A stretch of DNA of 64,000 bases from Pelistega ratti (lineage in GTDB: Bacteria; Pseudomonadota; Gammaproteobacteria; Burkholderiales; Burkholderiaceae_B): NCBI RefSeq assembly GCF_009833965.1, contig NZ_CP047165.1, positions 1,860,001 to 1,924,000 of the forward strand, given 5' to 3'. The notes under the pieces were generated by a model that had not been told where the DNA came from, searched no databases, and saw nothing but the letters and a program-made list of their open reading frames with translations. The position numbers were made by a program, and so were the translations under genes. The number at the start of each line of letters is the position of its first letter. Position 1 is the stretch's first letter. Positions 18,804-28,111 of this stretch are shown here, in pieces.

Positions 18804-19730
18804 TTATAAACGGGTATTTTCCAGAATAGCTTTTGATTGACGCTCCATAAACTCACTGAGTGTATCAATCCCTCTTAGTTTAAGAATAGTATTGCGTACA
18901 GCCGCTTCAACCAATACAGCTAAGTTACGTCCAGCTGCCACCTGTAGCATTACACGACGTACAGGTAATCCTAATAAATCTTGTGTTTGATCCTGAATAG
19001 GTAAACGTTCAAATTTTTCATTATTCGCACGGACAAGATGCACAATTAATTTTAACGACATTTTGCGGCGAACAGATGTTTCACCAAAGATTGTACGAAT
19101 ATCAAGTAGCCCTAACCCTCTAACTTCTAATAAATTACGGAGCAATTCAGGGCATTGTCCCTCTATAAGTGTGGGAGTTGTGCGAGAAAACTCTACTGCA
19201 TCATCTGCTACTAAACCATGCCCACGGGAAATAAGTTCTAAAGCAAGCTCACTTTTACCTAAGCCAGACTCACTTGTAATGAGTACGCCAAGCCCCAATA
19301 CGTCCATAAAAACACCATGTACGGTTGTTGTGGGAGCATAACGGCGTGCTAAATAAACACGCAAAACATCAATGACTTTGGCTGAATTGAAAGGAGAGTA
19401 GAGTAAAGGGATTTTGCTTCGTTGGCAGAAGAGAATGATATTTTGAGGGGCTTCTGATGTCTCTGCCATAATTAATGCAGGAACGCCTCCTTCTGCCAAA
19501 TCAATTAAGGCTCTCTCTTGATGAACGGGGGAAAGTTGATTAAAAAAGTCAATTTCCTCTTTTCCAAAAACTTGAATGCGAGCAGGGTGAATAAAATTAA
19601 GGTGTCCTACTAAATCAGCAGCGGCATCAATTGATTTTGGTAAAGATCGCCCAGCGGATACTTGACCCGCTTTCCATGAAAATTTAAGGGCTTCAGCGTT
19701 GTCATCAATAAGTTCTTGAATAGATAGCAT
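18804..19730 (-). CDS. hprK: HPr kinase/phosphorylase
   Basis: Bifunctional enzyme that phosphorylates or dephosphorylates a serine of the phosphocarrier HPr. The 308-residue protein has the N-terminal regulatory domain and a C-terminal kinase domain with P-loop SESGLGKS (153-160), preceding His139, acidic pair VADD (about 174-177) and the signature [10 protein letters not shown]. In Proteobacteria it accompanies an incomplete, regulatory PTS. Neighbours ptsN (60 bp upstream) and rapZ fit that role; genes for HPr and enzyme I are not in this window. Confidence 0.95.
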   Translation of the reverse strand: MLSIQELIDDNAEALKFSWKAGQVSAGRSLPKSIDAAADLVGHLNFIHPARIQVFGKEEIDFFNQLSPVHQERALIDLAEGGVPALIMAETSEAPQNIILFCQRSKIPLLYSPFNSAKVIDVLRVYLARRYAPTTTVHGVFMDVLGLGVLITSESGLGKSELALELISRGHGLVADDAVEFSRTTPTLIEGQCPELLRNLLEVRGLGLLDIRTIFGETSVRRKMSLKLIVHLVRANNEKFERLPIQDQTQDLLGLPVRRVMLQVAAGRNLAVLVEAAVRNTILKLRGIDTLSEFMERQSKAILENTRL

Positions 19731-19791
19731 AGCGATAGCTCACTCAAAAGAAAAAATAAAGACCAACGCTAAAGGCATTGGTCTGTCTGAA

Positions 19792-20241
19792 TTAGCTTAG
19801 TAGGTTAAGAATGGTTTGAGGATCTGTTTCAGTGAGCAGTTGCTGATAAATCGTATCATCAGAGAGTTTCTGCGCAATAGCCGCTAGTAAGTCTAAATGC
19901 TGTTGTGTCGCACTTTCAGGTACGAGTAAACAGACTAATAATTGCACATTCTTACCATCAGGTGCATCAAAAGGAATAGGTGTTGATAGACGAACAAAGG
20001 CGGCATGGGGTTTTTCCAGTTTTGGAATACGTCCATGCGGAATAGCCACACCGTGTCCTAGGGCTGTTGAGCCTAGGCGCTCACGAGAAAATAAACCATC
20101 AAATACTGTTGAACGGGCAATCCCTTCATTATTTTCAAACAGTAAGGCCACTTGTTCAAAGGCTCGTTTTTTGCTTGTCGCAGTAATATCCAATAGGATA
20201 TTCTGGAGCGATAATATAGAAGATAATTGATTCATGACCAT
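19792..20241 (-). CDS. ptsN: Nitrogen-regulatory PTS enzyme IIA
   Basis: PTS EIIA type-2 domain protein of 149 residues, phosphorylated by HPr on the histidine in AIPHGR (His69). EIIA-Ntr does not move sugar; it regulates targets such as potassium transport, nitrogen and stress responses according to its phosphorylation state. The conserved LGHGVAIPHG segment and normal length support the call. It lies between hpf and hprK as in other Burkholderiales. The trk potassium genes in this same window are plausible targets, by family knowledge only. Confidence 0.95.
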   Translation of the reverse strand: MVMNQLSSILSLQNILLDITATSKKRAFEQVALLFENNEGIARSTVFDGLFSRERLGSTALGHGVAIPHGRIPKLEKPHAAFVRLSTPIPFDAPDGKNVQLLVCLLVPESATQQHLDLLAAIAQKLSDDTIYQQLLTETDPQTILNLLS

Positions 20242-20570
20242 GATTATAAGATGAATTTCCTCAGAAAGGATAAAAAAATAAAAAAAGCTGTCGTTTGTTT
20301 ACACTATTGTCGTATAGATGTCTCAGAAGAATTAAAATAAATGATTATGACAGCATGGTTAAATCGTATCAATATACTTAGCTAACAATAACCAATGAAT
20401 GATAACAAGCCTTTATACCATAAAATATCGTAAAGTAAAAGCATACCCATTAGTATGACCACTAATGGGTATTTTTGAGTATTTAAAAAAGTATTCAGTG
20501 AATGGTATCTTGAGTAATCAACAAATAAGCGAGTGTTGTTGATTAAACAAAAATACGACTGAATAAGGGT
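20242..20570. other. Intergenic region between hpf and ptsN
   Basis: No gene was seen. It contains a strong hairpin at 20444-20476. The ptsN promoter should lie on the minus strand between this hairpin and 20242; TATAAT occurs close to the ptsN start but no matching -35 could be assigned. Confidence 0.4.
20444..20476. terminator. Hairpin terminator downstream of hpf
   Basis: ATACCCATTAGT pairs with ACTAATGGGTAT around a short loop. On the minus strand it is followed by GCTTTTAC and on the plus strand by TTTTT. It lies about 95 bp after the hpf stop. Confidence 0.7.
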
Positions 20571-20861
20571 TTAGACAAACTTTTTCTGTTTTTCTTTGTG
20601 TTTAACGACAAGACGATCAATCTTGTCAATCAGTAAATCAATGGCAGCATAAAGGTTGTCATCAATAGATTCAGCATGAATATCTTTACCCGGAACGCGT
20701 AGTGTCATTTCTGCTTTTTGTTTAAGTGGTTCTTTTGAGAGAATGACTTGTATATCAATGATATTATCAATATGTCGTAGTACACGGTCGAGTTTTTTCT
20801 GTACATAATCATTGATGGCAGGGGTAATGTCAAGATGATGACCAGAGATGTGTAAATTCAT
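20571..20861 (-). CDS. hpf: Ribosome hibernation promoting factor (HPF/RaiA family)
   Basis: Short-form hibernation factor of 96 residues that binds the 30S subunit near the A and P sites in stationary phase. The sequence shows the S30AE fold pattern: MNLHISGHHLDITPAI at the start, YVQKKLDRVLRH, and the basic C-terminus. It is usually encoded just downstream of rpoN; here rpoN is missing and 470 bp of non-coding DNA lie upstream instead. Confidence 0.93.
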   Translation of the reverse strand: MNLHISGHHLDITPAINDYVQKKLDRVLRHIDNIIDIQVILSKEPLKQKAEMTLRVPGKDIHAESIDDNLYAAIDLLIDKIDRLVVKHKEKQKKFV

Positions 20862-21331
20862 AAGAATGCTCCTTTATGATGTTATTTGTCAGAATAAATT
20901 ACTGACGTAAATCATAATGAATGAATGCCACTCATTAATTTGAATACTACTCCTCTAGTTTATACTGATTCATAGATTTATCAAGGGTGTTGATAGGGGA
21001 AATAGGGTTAGAAGAACGTTACAGTAGCAAAAATAGGAACTAAGGTATTGATTTATCAATCTATTTATTGAAAAAATTAAATTGTAAATAAATAATAAGT
21101 AGTTATAAAATTTCTTATGCTATCGTCATAAAGAGGTAATAGTCGGCTTATTACCTCGTTTTCTGGTGTGACAGAGTATTTTTACACCATCTAAAAGGGG
21201 AGAATAATTTTTTACCTGTGTGGTACTGGATGTTATTCATCTAGGCAAGATCATTAAAACCTACTTTTTTGCCGTTATTTTGCAAAAATAATTTTGTATT
21301 ACCTAAAGGCTCTTATAGGAAGAGAGCCTTT
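20862..21331. other. Gene-free gap where rpoN would be expected
   Basis: No ORF of note on either strand and no recognisable sigma-54 motif. The stretch contains two adjacent hairpins (GAGGTAATA/TATTACCTC at 21133-21157, TGGTGT/ACACCA at 21164-21189), a longer AT-rich part near hpf that should hold its promoter, and the lptB terminator at the far end. The tandem hairpins could belong to a small RNA or be remains of a terminator. Confidence 0.5.
21304..21331. terminator. Terminator at the end of the kdsD-lptB operon
   Basis: AAAGGCTCT and AGAGCCTTT form a stem around an eight-base loop directly after the lptB stop on the minus strand. T residues follow on both sides, more on the plus strand. 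Confidence 0.7.
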
Positions 21332-22105
21332 TTACATCTTAAAGTGTTCACCAAGGTAAACTTTGCGTACATCTGGGTTATTGATGATTTCATCAGGTGA
21401 GCCACTAGTTAAAACTGTTCCTTCAGAGATAATATAGGCACGATCACAAATACCAAGTGTTTCTCTTACATTGTGGTCGGTAATTAAAACACCGATATTA
21501 CGTTCTTTCAGGAAACGAATAATCCGTTGAATTTCAATGACAGCAATAGGGTCAACGCCAGCAAAAGGTTCATCTAATAAAATAAAACGAGGGTGTGTGG
21601 CAAGTGCCCGAGCAATTTCGACACGGCGGCGTTCGCCACCTGATAAAGAGAGGGCTTGGTTCTCACGAATATGCGTAATTTGTAATTCTTTGAGTAAATT
21701 CTCAAGCTCTTCATTAATTTGTGTTTTATTAAGTTTTTTTCCTGTTTGAGGGTTTTCACGAAGCTCTAAAACCGCACGAATATTTTGTTCAACACTCAAA
21801 CGGCGAAAAATAGATGCATCTTGAGGTAGATAGGATAAACCGATTCTCGCACGGCGATGAATTGGAAGGGCAGTAATATTATGCCCATCAATTTCAATGC
21901 GACCAAAGTCAGCAGGAACAAGCCCTACAATCATATAAAAGCTGGTTGTTTTTCCTGCCCCATTTGGGCCAAGTAAACCGACTACTTCACCGCTAGATAC
22001 TTCAAGGGTTACATCTTGAACAACCGTCCTTTTGCCATAAGTTTTACGTAATCCGACTGCGGTTAATTTGCCTGAATCGGTATAATGATCTAGTGTAGCT
22101 GTCAT
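21332..22105 (-). CDS. lptB: LPS export ABC transporter ATP-binding protein LptB
   Basis: ATPase that powers extraction of lipopolysaccharide from the inner membrane with LptF/LptG. The 257-residue protein has Walker A GPNGAGKTT (about 45-53), Q-loop, ABC signature LSGGERRRVEIARAL, Walker B ILLDEPFAGVDP and the switch histidine in LITDHN. It is the last gene of the kdsD-kdsC-lptC-lptA-lptB operon, 6 bp after lptA. lptF and lptG are not in the window. Confidence 0.97.
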   Translation of the reverse strand: MTATLDHYTDSGKLTAVGLRKTYGKRTVVQDVTLEVSSGEVVGLLGPNGAGKTTSFYMIVGLVPADFGRIEIDGHNITALPIHRRARIGLSYLPQDASIFRRLSVEQNIRAVLELRENPQTGKKLNKTQINEELENLLKELQITHIRENQALSLSGGERRRVEIARALATHPRFILLDEPFAGVDPIAVIEIQRIIRFLKERNIGVLITDHNVRETLGICDRAYIISEGTVLTSGSPDEIINNPDVRKVYLGEHFKM

Positions 22106-22111
22106 AGTAAA

Positions 22112-22702
22112 TTATCGAGTAAGTTTTGAGGGCATGGGTTTGCCTTGGTATCGTTTTTGGCATTCAGCAATAGCGGCATCTGCTTTAGAACGAGCTTGGA
22201 AAACAGAGCGAACACGCGTTTTATCAGGCGCATTAGCACCACCTGTGGCAAGATATGTCCCTTTCTTGCTATTGTAGGTAATGGTATCGCCTCTTAGCAG
22301 ATCAATTGTTTTTCCACAGATTTGACGTGTAACAACAGCTTGCCCTTTAAGATGCATGATTTCGGTGTCTTCATCATATGTCGCTAGTTTTCCCTCAGCA
22401 TTGATGATTTCATAGGTATCGGGGCGTTCCTCATAAATGGTAATTTTGGGAGAGGTGGATACGGTTGCTTGAGCGTGCTGAGCCCCCTTATCATCTGTAG
22501 TGATATGAAGTGTATCTGCAGTTAGGCGCATTAATCCTCTGGTGAGAATAACATTTCCCGTAAATTGGCTTGTTTTATTAATATCATCATAGCTAAGTGA
22601 ATCAGAAACCACTAAAATTTCTGGCTCTTCAGGTGCTGTTGTTTGTGCATTAACCAAAAACGGTACACTCATTAGGCTTAATGTTAGTATAAGCTTCTTC
22701 AT
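22112..22702 (-). CDS. lptA: LPS transport periplasmic protein LptA
   Basis: Periplasmic bridge protein carrying lipopolysaccharide between the LptC and LptD ends of the transport machine. A signal peptide ends at LVNAQ, followed by an OstA-like beta-jellyroll of 196 residues total. Typical strands include ILVVSDSLSYDD, FTGNVILTRG and LKGQAVVTRQ. It overlaps lptC by one base and precedes lptB by 9 nt, the standard operon order. Confidence 0.93.
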   Translation of the reverse strand: MKKLILTLSLMSVPFLVNAQTTAPEEPEILVVSDSLSYDDINKTSQFTGNVILTRGLMRLTADTLHITTDDKGAQHAQATVSTSPKITIYEERPDTYEIINAEGKLATYDEDTEIMHLKGQAVVTRQICGKTIDLLRGDTITYNSKKGTYLATGGANAPDKTRVRSVFQARSKADAAIAECQKRYQGKPMPSKLTR

Positions 22703-23304
22703 TATGGTTTATCCTTGTTTGCTTTATTAATATCTTGTGGAGAAATAACAACATCCGTATTGGCAAATACTTCTAAACGACGTGTCTTATTATTGTAAAT
22801 CATTCCTTTCCCTTGCATACGAGAATTGCCTTGAAGTACATCAGCTGGTTTATCTGTTTTAATAATACTCTCATTAGGTAAAACGGTGAGTTCTTCACTA
22901 CGAATATCTAATGCGGAGGTATCTTCACTAGGGAAGCGGTGAATATGGGCATTACCTTGCATTAGAATAAAATCACCTTTGTCTTTTAGTGTTACTTTAT
23001 CGGCACTTGCTTGTGTACGAGGCGTATCAGGACGAATCCCAAATAAGGTAGCATGACTTGCTTCATAAGAATCATCATCAGGATAGTGTACCAACTGTGT
23101 TCCAGTTAGCCGATTGGTTGCAATACCTTGATTATCAGATGAAATCATTACAAAATTACCTGACCATGCATCAGGTTCATGGGTAATTTGCACAGGTGGT
23201 TCAATAGGTATGGCTCTTTGTGTATAATCCGCAGCCCACCATGTTGCAATAACAAGGATAATCAATAAAAATAAGGCAATAAACGTAGGAAGTCTTTCTT
23301 TCAT
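22702..23304 (-). CDS. lptC: LPS export protein LptC
   Basis: Bitopic inner-membrane protein of 200 residues: one N-terminal membrane segment (about 8-27, FIALFLLIILVIATWW) and a periplasmic OstA-like domain (about 50-190) containing MISSDNQGIATNRLTG and LMQGNAHIHR. It passes lipopolysaccharide from LptB2FG to LptA. LptC is weakly conserved in sequence, so membrane topology and its place between kdsC and lptA carry much of the call. Confidence 0.92.
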   Translation of the reverse strand: MKERLPTFIALFLLIILVIATWWAADYTQRAIPIEPPVQITHEPDAWSGNFVMISSDNQGIATNRLTGTQLVHYPDDDSYEASHATLFGIRPDTPRTQASADKVTLKDKGDFILMQGNAHIHRFPSEDTSALDIRSEELTVLPNESIIKTDKPADVLQGNSRMQGKGMIYNNKTRRLEVFANTDVVISPQDINKANKDKP

Positions 23305-23309
23305 AGTAT

Positions 23310-23903
23310 TTATTGTATCGCGATACCACGGACAAGAGTGCTACCTTGTAAAAATGCACCTAATAGCCCTTGAGCAGAAAGAATAATATCAGTTAGTTCT
23401 CGAGCTGCCCCTTGCCCTCCTGCAATCGTACTTACCCAGTGAGAGGCTTGTTGAATATAGAAAGGAGCATGAGGAACGGTTGCTGCCAGACCGACTTTGC
23501 GTAAGGCTTCTAAATCAATAATATCATCACCCATATAGGCAATTTGCTCAAGCGTGAGTTGATGCTCTGTCGCAATGTCTTCAATTAGTTTGCCTTTATC
23601 GCGTGCATCTTGGTAAAGTAAACTAATCCCCAGTTCGGCAGCTCGGCGAGTAACAATGCCGCCACTTCGACCTGTAATCAGTGCGACTTTAATTCCACTT
23701 TGTTGCAGCATTCGGAAACCATGTCCATCTAAGGCATTAAAGCGCTTTAATTGTTCCCCTGTATCACTATAAAAAAGTGAGCCATCGGTGAGTACGCCAT
23801 CTACATCAAAAGCAATAAGACGGATATTTTCAGCACGAGAACGGATCGTTTCTGGAATTTTAGAGAGAATAAGTGTTTCAGAAGGATGTCGTAGTTTAGT
23901 CAT
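23310..23903 (-). CDS. kdsC: 3-deoxy-D-manno-octulosonate 8-phosphate phosphatase KdsC
   Basis: HAD-superfamily phosphatase releasing Kdo from Kdo-8-phosphate for the LPS inner core. The nucleophile motif AFDVDGVLTDG (Asp33, Asp35) is followed by ALITGR (motif II), the conserved lysine region and YMGDDIIDLEAL (motif III). Its 197 residues match the capless type-C0 enzyme, active as a tetramer. It is encoded 12 bp after kdsD, the preceding enzyme of the Kdo pathway. Confidence 0.95.
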   Translation of the reverse strand: MTKLRHPSETLILSKIPETIRSRAENIRLIAFDVDGVLTDGSLFYSDTGEQLKRFNALDGHGFRMLQQSGIKVALITGRSGGIVTRRAAELGISLLYQDARDKGKLIEDIATEHQLTLEQIAYMGDDIIDLEALRKVGLAATVPHAPFYIQQASHWVSTIAGGQGAARELTDIILSAQGLLGAFLQGSTLVRGIAIQ

Positions 23904-23915
23904 TTATATTTGCCT

Positions 23916-24890
23916 CTAAATTACTTTTTTAACCATAAGGTCATGCATATGAACTGCACCAACTAGCTTACCCTTGGTATTAATAACAAGAATATGTGAG
24001 ATTTTCTCAGATTCCATTATACTGGCTGCTTCTATAGCAAGGGTGGTATCAAGAATAGTTTTAGGAGATTTAGACATCACTTCTCCCAGTGTATAGGGGC
24101 GAATATCCCCTTTCTTTTGGATGAGTCGCCGTAAATCACCATCTGTAAAAATACCCATTGGCTCGTTATCTGGATTGATAATAATCACCATTCCCATATG
24201 TTTTTTAGACATAACCTCAAGGGCTTGGGTTAGTGGTGTATCGGGTGAAACAATAGGGAGAGTATCCCCTTGGCGCATCACATCATAGACGTGTGTTAAT
24301 AAACGTCTTCCTAATGCACCGCCGGGGTGAGAGCGAGCAAAATCAGATGCACCAAAATGACGTGCTTCTAGGCAAGCGACTGCTAAAGCATCGCCTAATG
24401 CCAGCGTTACTGTTGTACTAGCGGTGGGTGCAAGACCAAGAGGGCAGGCTTCTTTCTCAATATGAGCATTTAGGAAAATATCACTTAATTTTGCTAAATC
24501 AGAGTCCTTATTCCCACAGATACAGATGATTTTAGTACCTAAACGGCGAATAACAGGAAGAATAGTCGATAGCTCATTGGATTGTCCTGAATAGGAAATG
24601 GCAATAACAACATCTTCACCAGTAATCATACCCAAATCACCATGTACGGCTTCTGCAGAATGTACAAAAAAAGCGGGAGAGCCTGTAGAGGCAAGGGTGG
24701 CGGCAATCTTACGACCGATATGACCTGATTTACCAATACCCGTAACAACAACCCTCCCTTTGCAATCAAGTAAGGTTTGAACGGCTTGTGTAAATGCCTC
24801 ATCTAAGCGATTTGCTAGTAACAATAAGGCCTCTGCTTCAATCGTGATAGTTTGACGACCTGTTTGGAGGTATTGTTGAGAAAGTTTCAT
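23916..24890 (-). CDS. kdsD: D-arabinose 5-phosphate isomerase KdsD
   Basis: Converts ribulose 5-phosphate to arabinose 5-phosphate, the first committed step of Kdo synthesis. The 324 residues hold an N-terminal SIS sugar-isomerase domain (about 35-170, with VVTGIGKSGHIGRKIAATL and AISYSGQSNEL) and two C-terminal CBS domains (about 205-320). It opens the kdsD-kdsC-lptC-lptA-lptB operon. GutQ or KpsF paralogues look the same; operon context favours KdsD. Confidence 0.95.
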   Translation of the reverse strand: MKLSQQYLQTGRQTITIEAEALLLLANRLDEAFTQAVQTLLDCKGRVVVTGIGKSGHIGRKIAATLASTGSPAFFVHSAEAVHGDLGMITGEDVVIAISYSGQSNELSTILPVIRRLGTKIICICGNKDSDLAKLSDIFLNAHIEKEACPLGLAPTASTTVTLALGDALAVACLEARHFGASDFARSHPGGALGRRLLTHVYDVMRQGDTLPIVSPDTPLTQALEVMSKKHMGMVIIINPDNEPMGIFTDGDLRRLIQKKGDIRPYTLGEVMSKSPKTILDTTLAIEAASIMESEKISHILVINTKGKLVGAVHMHDLMVKKVI

Positions 24891-25261
24891 AACCCAATAT
24901 CCAGTTTGTTATTGGCGATTATTTTACCCTAGATTAGGAGAAAGAAACAAAGAGAATGGTATTGGTAGAAATGCAAGTGATATGCTTTTGTTTCAATTGA
25001 TGTTAGCAGAAAGTTACTATGATGCTGGGTGAGATGTGATGTGGTAGAAAAAGTAGTGTATGACAGTTAGTGTTGGTTGTATAAATACCTTTAAAAATAG
25101 TTTGGTAACTTAGTATCAATAGCGTGTTTTATGCTAGCTCGGTGTAGTTGTTTATATGTAGTAAATATACCCTCTTATCAAAATCTGGTAAATAGCTTGT
25201 TTTTACTGCGGAATGAATTGCTACAGGCTATAATTTGGCGTGAATTTTTAGGAACGATACC
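24891..25261. other. Divergent kdsD/apt promoter region
   Basis: No gene was seen. A TATAAT hexamer at 25229-25234, 28 bp before the apt start, is a good -10 candidate, but the matching -35 is weak. AGGAACGATACC before the ATG gives apt a modest ribosome site. The kdsD operon promoter must be on the minus strand in the left part. Confidence 0.45.
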
Positions 25262-25798
25262 ATGCAATATAATCCTGTAGAAATGATTGGTCAATCTATT
25301 CGCTCTATTCCTGATTGGCCTAAACAGGGCATTACTTTTAGGGATATTACCCCTGTCCTTCAAAACCCCCGTACTTTCCGTATGCTGATTGATATTTTTG
25401 TAGCTCGCTATATGCAGCAACAATTAGACTTGGTGGCTGGTGTTGATGCAAGAGGGTTTATTATTGGAAGCGTTATCGCCTATGAGCTTAATCTTGGCTT
25501 TATTCCTATCCGTAAGAAAGGTAAACTTCCTTTTGAGACGGTTGGTGAAGAATATCATTTAGAGTATGGGCAAGCCTCGGTTGAGATTCATGTCGATGCG
25601 GTAAAAGAAGGGCAACGTGTTTTATTAATTGATGACTTAATTGCAACGGGTGGAACGCTACTAGCGGCTAATCGTCTATTAAACCGTTTGGGGGCTAATG
25701 TCGTAGAAGCGGCTTCTATTATTGATTTACCCGATTTGGGTGGTTCTACCTTGATTAAAGAAACAGGCTTACCCGTATTTAGTCTTTATTCTTTTTAA
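25262..25798 (+). CDS. apt: Adenine phosphoribosyltransferase
   Basis: Salvages adenine by joining it to PRPP to give AMP in the cytoplasm. The 178-residue protein has the adenine-binding start ([21 protein letters not shown]), the [10 protein letters not shown] segment and the PRPP-binding motif [13 protein letters not shown] (120-132). Length and motif order match the type-I PRTase family. It is transcribed alone and converges with ilvA across a shared terminator. Confidence 0.96.
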   Translation: MQYNPVEMIGQSIRSIPDWPKQGITFRDITPVLQNPRTFRMLIDIFVARYMQQQLDLVAGVDARGFIIGSVIAYELNLGFIPIRKKGKLPFETVGEEYHLEYGQASVEIHVDAVKEGQRVLLIDDLIATGGTLLAANRLLNRLGANVVEAASIIDLPDLGGSTLIKETGLPVFSLYSF

Positions 25799-25934
25799 AA
25801 AGTGTGTGTGGGTGTTTATTGAAAGAAAAGTATTTGAATTAAATACCCTTATCAATAGAAGCGTAAAAATAATATAAAAATATTCAAATACAGGAAAAAT
25901 AGGGTTCGCATACTTATATTTTCCTACTATAAAT

Positions 25935-25984
25935 TGAGAAAACCAGATTAAACGTTTTATCCTATATTTAATCTGGTTTTCAAG
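25935..25984. terminator. Bidirectional terminator between apt and ilvA
   Basis: GAAAACCAGATTAAA pairs perfectly with TTTAATCTGGTTTTC across a 15-base loop. A/T runs at both outer edges suit both convergent genes. Confidence 0.85.
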
Positions 25985-26028
25985 AGTGAGCTTACTTTAA
26001 ATTCTGAGTATCAATATATCTCTACTGA

Positions 26029-27537
26029 CTATAAGAATAAACGATAAGCAGGGTTATTGGATTCATTGATATAGGGATACCCTAAATTATTGAGAAAATC
26101 CTTAAAGGCTTGTTTATCCGAAGGAGGAACTTGCATACCGACTAAGACATGACCAAAATCACCGCCCATATTACGATAGTGGAAAAGGCTAATATTCCAT
26201 TCTGGACTCATTGAGTTTAAAAAGAGTGATAATGCACCGGGACGTTCAGGGAACTCAAAGCGATAAAGCACTTCATGTACGGCTAAATCTGATTTTCCGC
26301 CCACCATATAACGTAAATGTGTTTTAGCTAAATCGTCATTGGTAAGGTTATAGACAGTAAATTTGCGTTTTTCGATTTGTTTACGGATTTTATCTGCTTC
26401 ATCAGGATGGCTAATTTGCACCCCTACAAATACATGTGCTAAAGATTCATTGGAAATGCGATAGTTAAACTCTGTGACGGCACGATTATCTAGGGAAGCC
26501 AAGAGTTGTTTAAAACTCCCCTTGATTTCAGGCATAGTAACAGAGAAAATTACCTCTTTATTCTCACCGACTTCTGCTCGTTCAGCCACATAACGTAAAC
26601 GATCAAAGTTCATGTTTGCACCAGAAGTCACTGCTATGAGCTGTTTCCCTTCCCAGTGATGTTGTTGAGCATATTTTTTTGCCCCCGCTACCGACAAAGC
26701 ACCAGCAGGTTCTAAAATATTTCGTGTATCTTGAAATACATCGCGTAGTGCGGCACAAATCTCATCGGTATTAACGGTGATATAGTCATCTACAAGTGTT
26801 TTACAGAGTTTAAATGTCTCTACACCGACTTGTTTAACGGCAGTCCCATCAGAGAATAAACCTACATCATTGAGCGTAATACGGCGATTACTTTTAACGC
26901 TCTTAATCATGGCGCAAGAATCTTCAGTTTGTACACCAATGATACGGATAGTGGGGTCTAATGCTTTAATATAAGCTGCAACCCCTGCAATAAGACCGCC
27001 TCCACCAATAGCACAGAAAATTGCATCTGGTTTTTTATTGGCTTGACGTAGAATTTCTATTGCTACTGTCCCTTGCCCTGCAATGACATAGGGATCATCA
27101 AAGGGGTGGACAAAGGTTAATTTTTCTTTTTTCTCTAGTTCAATGGCATGATTATATGCATCGGTATAACTTGTTCCCGCCAGCACCACTTCTCCGCCTA
27201 GTCGTTTAACCGCATCAATTTTAACCTGTGGGGTAGAGATAGGCATGACAATGACCGCACGACAACCTAGTTTTTTGGCTGAAAACGCAACTCCTTGTGC
27301 ATGATTTCCTGCTGATGCAGCAATCACCCCTCTATCGAGTTCTTTGCGAGAAAGATGAGCCATTTTATTGTAAGCCCCTCGAATTTTGAAACTAAAAACT
27401 TGTTGTTTATCTTCTCTTTTGAGGTAAATATCGTTATTAAGTCGAGCTGATAAAAGTTTGGCATAATCTAGGCTTGTTTCTTGCGCAACTTCATAAACTT
27501 TTGCCGTAAGAATTTTTTTTAAATAAGTTTCGTCCAT
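26029..27537 (-). CDS. ilvA: Threonine ammonia-lyase, biosynthetic
   Basis: PLP enzyme that deaminates threonine to 2-oxobutanoate, the first step to isoleucine. The 502-residue form has the catalytic domain with the PLP lysine in SFKIRGAYNKM, the AIGGGGLIAGVA phosphate loop and AASAGNHAQGVA. Two C-terminal ACT-like regulatory domains (about 330-500, ERPGALSLFLN) follow, as in the isoleucine-inhibited biosynthetic enzyme rather than the short catabolic TdcB. It is monocistronic. Confidence 0.96.
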   Translation of the reverse strand: MDETYLKKILTAKVYEVAQETSLDYAKLLSARLNNDIYLKREDKQQVFSFKIRGAYNKMAHLSRKELDRGVIAASAGNHAQGVAFSAKKLGCRAVIVMPISTPQVKIDAVKRLGGEVVLAGTSYTDAYNHAIELEKKEKLTFVHPFDDPYVIAGQGTVAIEILRQANKKPDAIFCAIGGGGLIAGVAAYIKALDPTIRIIGVQTEDSCAMIKSVKSNRRITLNDVGLFSDGTAVKQVGVETFKLCKTLVDDYITVNTDEICAALRDVFQDTRNILEPAGALSVAGAKKYAQQHHWEGKQLIAVTSGANMNFDRLRYVAERAEVGENKEVIFSVTMPEIKGSFKQLLASLDNRAVTEFNYRISNESLAHVFVGVQISHPDEADKIRKQIEKRKFTVYNLTNDDLAKTHLRYMVGGKSDLAVHEVLYRFEFPERPGALSLFLNSMSPEWNISLFHYRNMGGDFGHVLVGMQVPPSDKQAFKDFLNNLGYPYINESNNPAYRLFL

Positions 27538-28111
27538 TCTGGTATCTCTGTTTTTATGGTGAGTAGCATTTTGTTGGATGAATAATAAAACAAGCCTTGT
27601 ATTTTGGGATAAAAGGTTTTGTCAATATATTCAGGGGAGAGAAACTATTATAAACAGTTTCATTAAAACGTCAAATACTTATATTCAAAACAATATATAA
27701 GCCTACTTTTTATATATGCTCATTACATAAGTGTATTTAATAAGTATTTATAAAGTGTACTATGAGATAAGTATATATTAAAAAGAAGTCCTATTATGGA
27801 TATTATGCCAATAGGTGTTGTGGATAGTGTAGTATAAGAATGAATAAAAAAAGATTTATGCTTAAAATAATTTACTGCATCTGGTTTTTATATGAAAGTA
27901 ATGGCATCAGTAAGTGTTAAGTGTGATAAGAATATTTTTCTGAATTTATATTATCGTTTAATGATAAGAATAGTTGAGGGCATAATAGAGTACAATACAA
28001 GCAGTATATAAAAGAAAGATAGGTGTAAAGGTATAGTGAGTGATGTTACCGTCTATCTTCTTATCAGAAATGTAATTGCTATCATCTTGATGGTCATTGA
28101 GTGTGAGTATT
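27538..28111. other. 570-bp AT-rich region between ilvA and ubiE
   Basis: No convincing gene or RNA was seen. The left end should carry the ilvA promoter (minus strand) and the right end the ubiE promoter. A 39-codon ORF at 27892-28011 has no ribosome site and no recognisable product. There is no evident T-box or leader-peptide-attenuator pattern ahead of ilvA. Confidence 0.4.

Noticed and set aside
27892..28011. 39-codon plus-strand ORF before ubiE
   Set aside because: No ribosome site, no recognisable product, and composition like the surrounding non-coding AT-rich DNA.
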